From Pseudomonas orientalis (lineage in GTDB: Bacteria > Pseudomonadota > Gammaproteobacteria > Pseudomonadales > Pseudomonadaceae): 64,000 nucleotides of DNA. This document shows, in pieces, positions 63,890 to 64,000 of the stretch. The notes under the pieces were generated by a model. The model worked only from the letters and a program-made list of their open reading frames with translations, was not told the DNA's origin and searched no databases. Where the stretch lies: contig NZ_JYLM01000003.1 in assembly GCF_001439815.1 (NCBI RefSeq), positions 62,001 through 126,000 of the forward strand. The letters run 5' to 3'. Each line of letters begins with the position of its first letter. The first letter of the stretch is position 1. The translations under genes were made by a program, and so were the position numbers.

Positions 63890-64000
63890 TCAGACGGCGC
63901 GAGGCTTCCTGACCAAACGCAGCCCCGCAATCACCACCGCAAACACCGCAAACGTGGTGTTGTACAGCGCCAACGCCGGCAACCCGAACACCAACCCCAA
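63890..64000 (-). CDS. Unknown membrane protein (3' end only)
   Basis: An open frame on the minus strand enters from the right edge and ends at a TGA (63890-63892). The 36 visible residues (LGLVFGLPALALYNTT, then FAVFAVVIAGLRLVRKPRAV) form a hydrophobic helix with a basic tail, consistent with the C-terminus of an inner-membrane protein. The family cannot be named from this fragment. Confidence 0.6.
   Translation of the reverse strand: MGLVFGLPALALYNTTFAVFAVVIAGLRLVRKPRAV

Overview
The window looks like the chromosome of a fluorescens-group Pseudomonas. It is GC-rich. It carries many REP/REPIN palindromes of the TGTGGGAGGGGGC...GCCCCCGAT type, and it has the Pseudomonas TCA block (gltA divergent from sdhCDAB-sucAB-lpd-sucCD), xenA, brnQ, actP and htpG. 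I saw no rRNA, tRNA, CRISPR array, prophage or transposase gene. This assignment rests on gene content and repeat type, not on a database search.

Layout. (1) 1-2.8 kb: the 3' end of xenA and a TonB-dependent siderophore receptor behind an apparent Fur box. (2) 2.9-16.2 kb: a full oxidative (Weimberg-type) pentose pathway, best read as L-arabinose. It has a FadR-type GntR regulator, an IlvD/Edd dehydratase, an MFS carrier, an AraD1-type dehydratase, an alpha-ketoglutarate-semialdehyde dehydrogenase, a lactonase, the AraFGH ABC importer, a periplasmic mutarotase and an SDR sugar dehydrogenase. Matching TNGT-N3-ACNA sites lie in both divergent promoter regions. (3) 16.3-19.5 kb: an AraC regulator, a NepI-like exporter and a YghU-like GST. 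(4) 20-30.2 kb: two adjacent modules whose parts match the Moc (rhizopine/inosamine) toolkit. One is a sigma-54-controlled set of MocA-type dehydrogenase, TIM-barrel isomerase and sugar-binding protein. The other is a LacI-controlled set of MocD-like di-iron oxygenase, MocE Rieske ferredoxin, MocF-like reductase and TIM-barrel protein. (5) 30-42.4 kb: uppP, a GNAT, a GlxA-type regulator, a nemR-DJ1-nemA electrophile-defence operon, a periplasmic amidohydrolase, OsmC, pirin, dienelactone hydrolase, htpG and two thioesterases. (6) 42.5-45.5 kb: a small lipoprotein, a DUF599 protein and brnQ. (7) 45.5-58.6 kb: the TCA-cycle block. (8) 58.8-64 kb: actP with its DUF485 partner, an orphan betaine-binding protein, a GH17 membrane protein and the 3' end of another membrane-protein gene.

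The most interesting part is 19.5-30.2 kb. The dehydrogenase operon has a near-consensus -24/-12 promoter and twin GACATGTC palindromes between it and a divergent sigma-54 activator that carries a GAFTGS instead of GAFTGA loop. The oxygenase operon has a perfect CTTGATAG-N4-CTATCAAG operator next to its LacI gene. The sigma-54 module is bracketed by inverted copies of a composite non-coding repeat (about 370 bp or more, with 24-bp inverted arms). A third copy lies at 35.3 kb. A cyclitol, inosamine or O-methyl-inositol catabolic role is an inference from families and neighbourhood; the substrate is not known from sequence.
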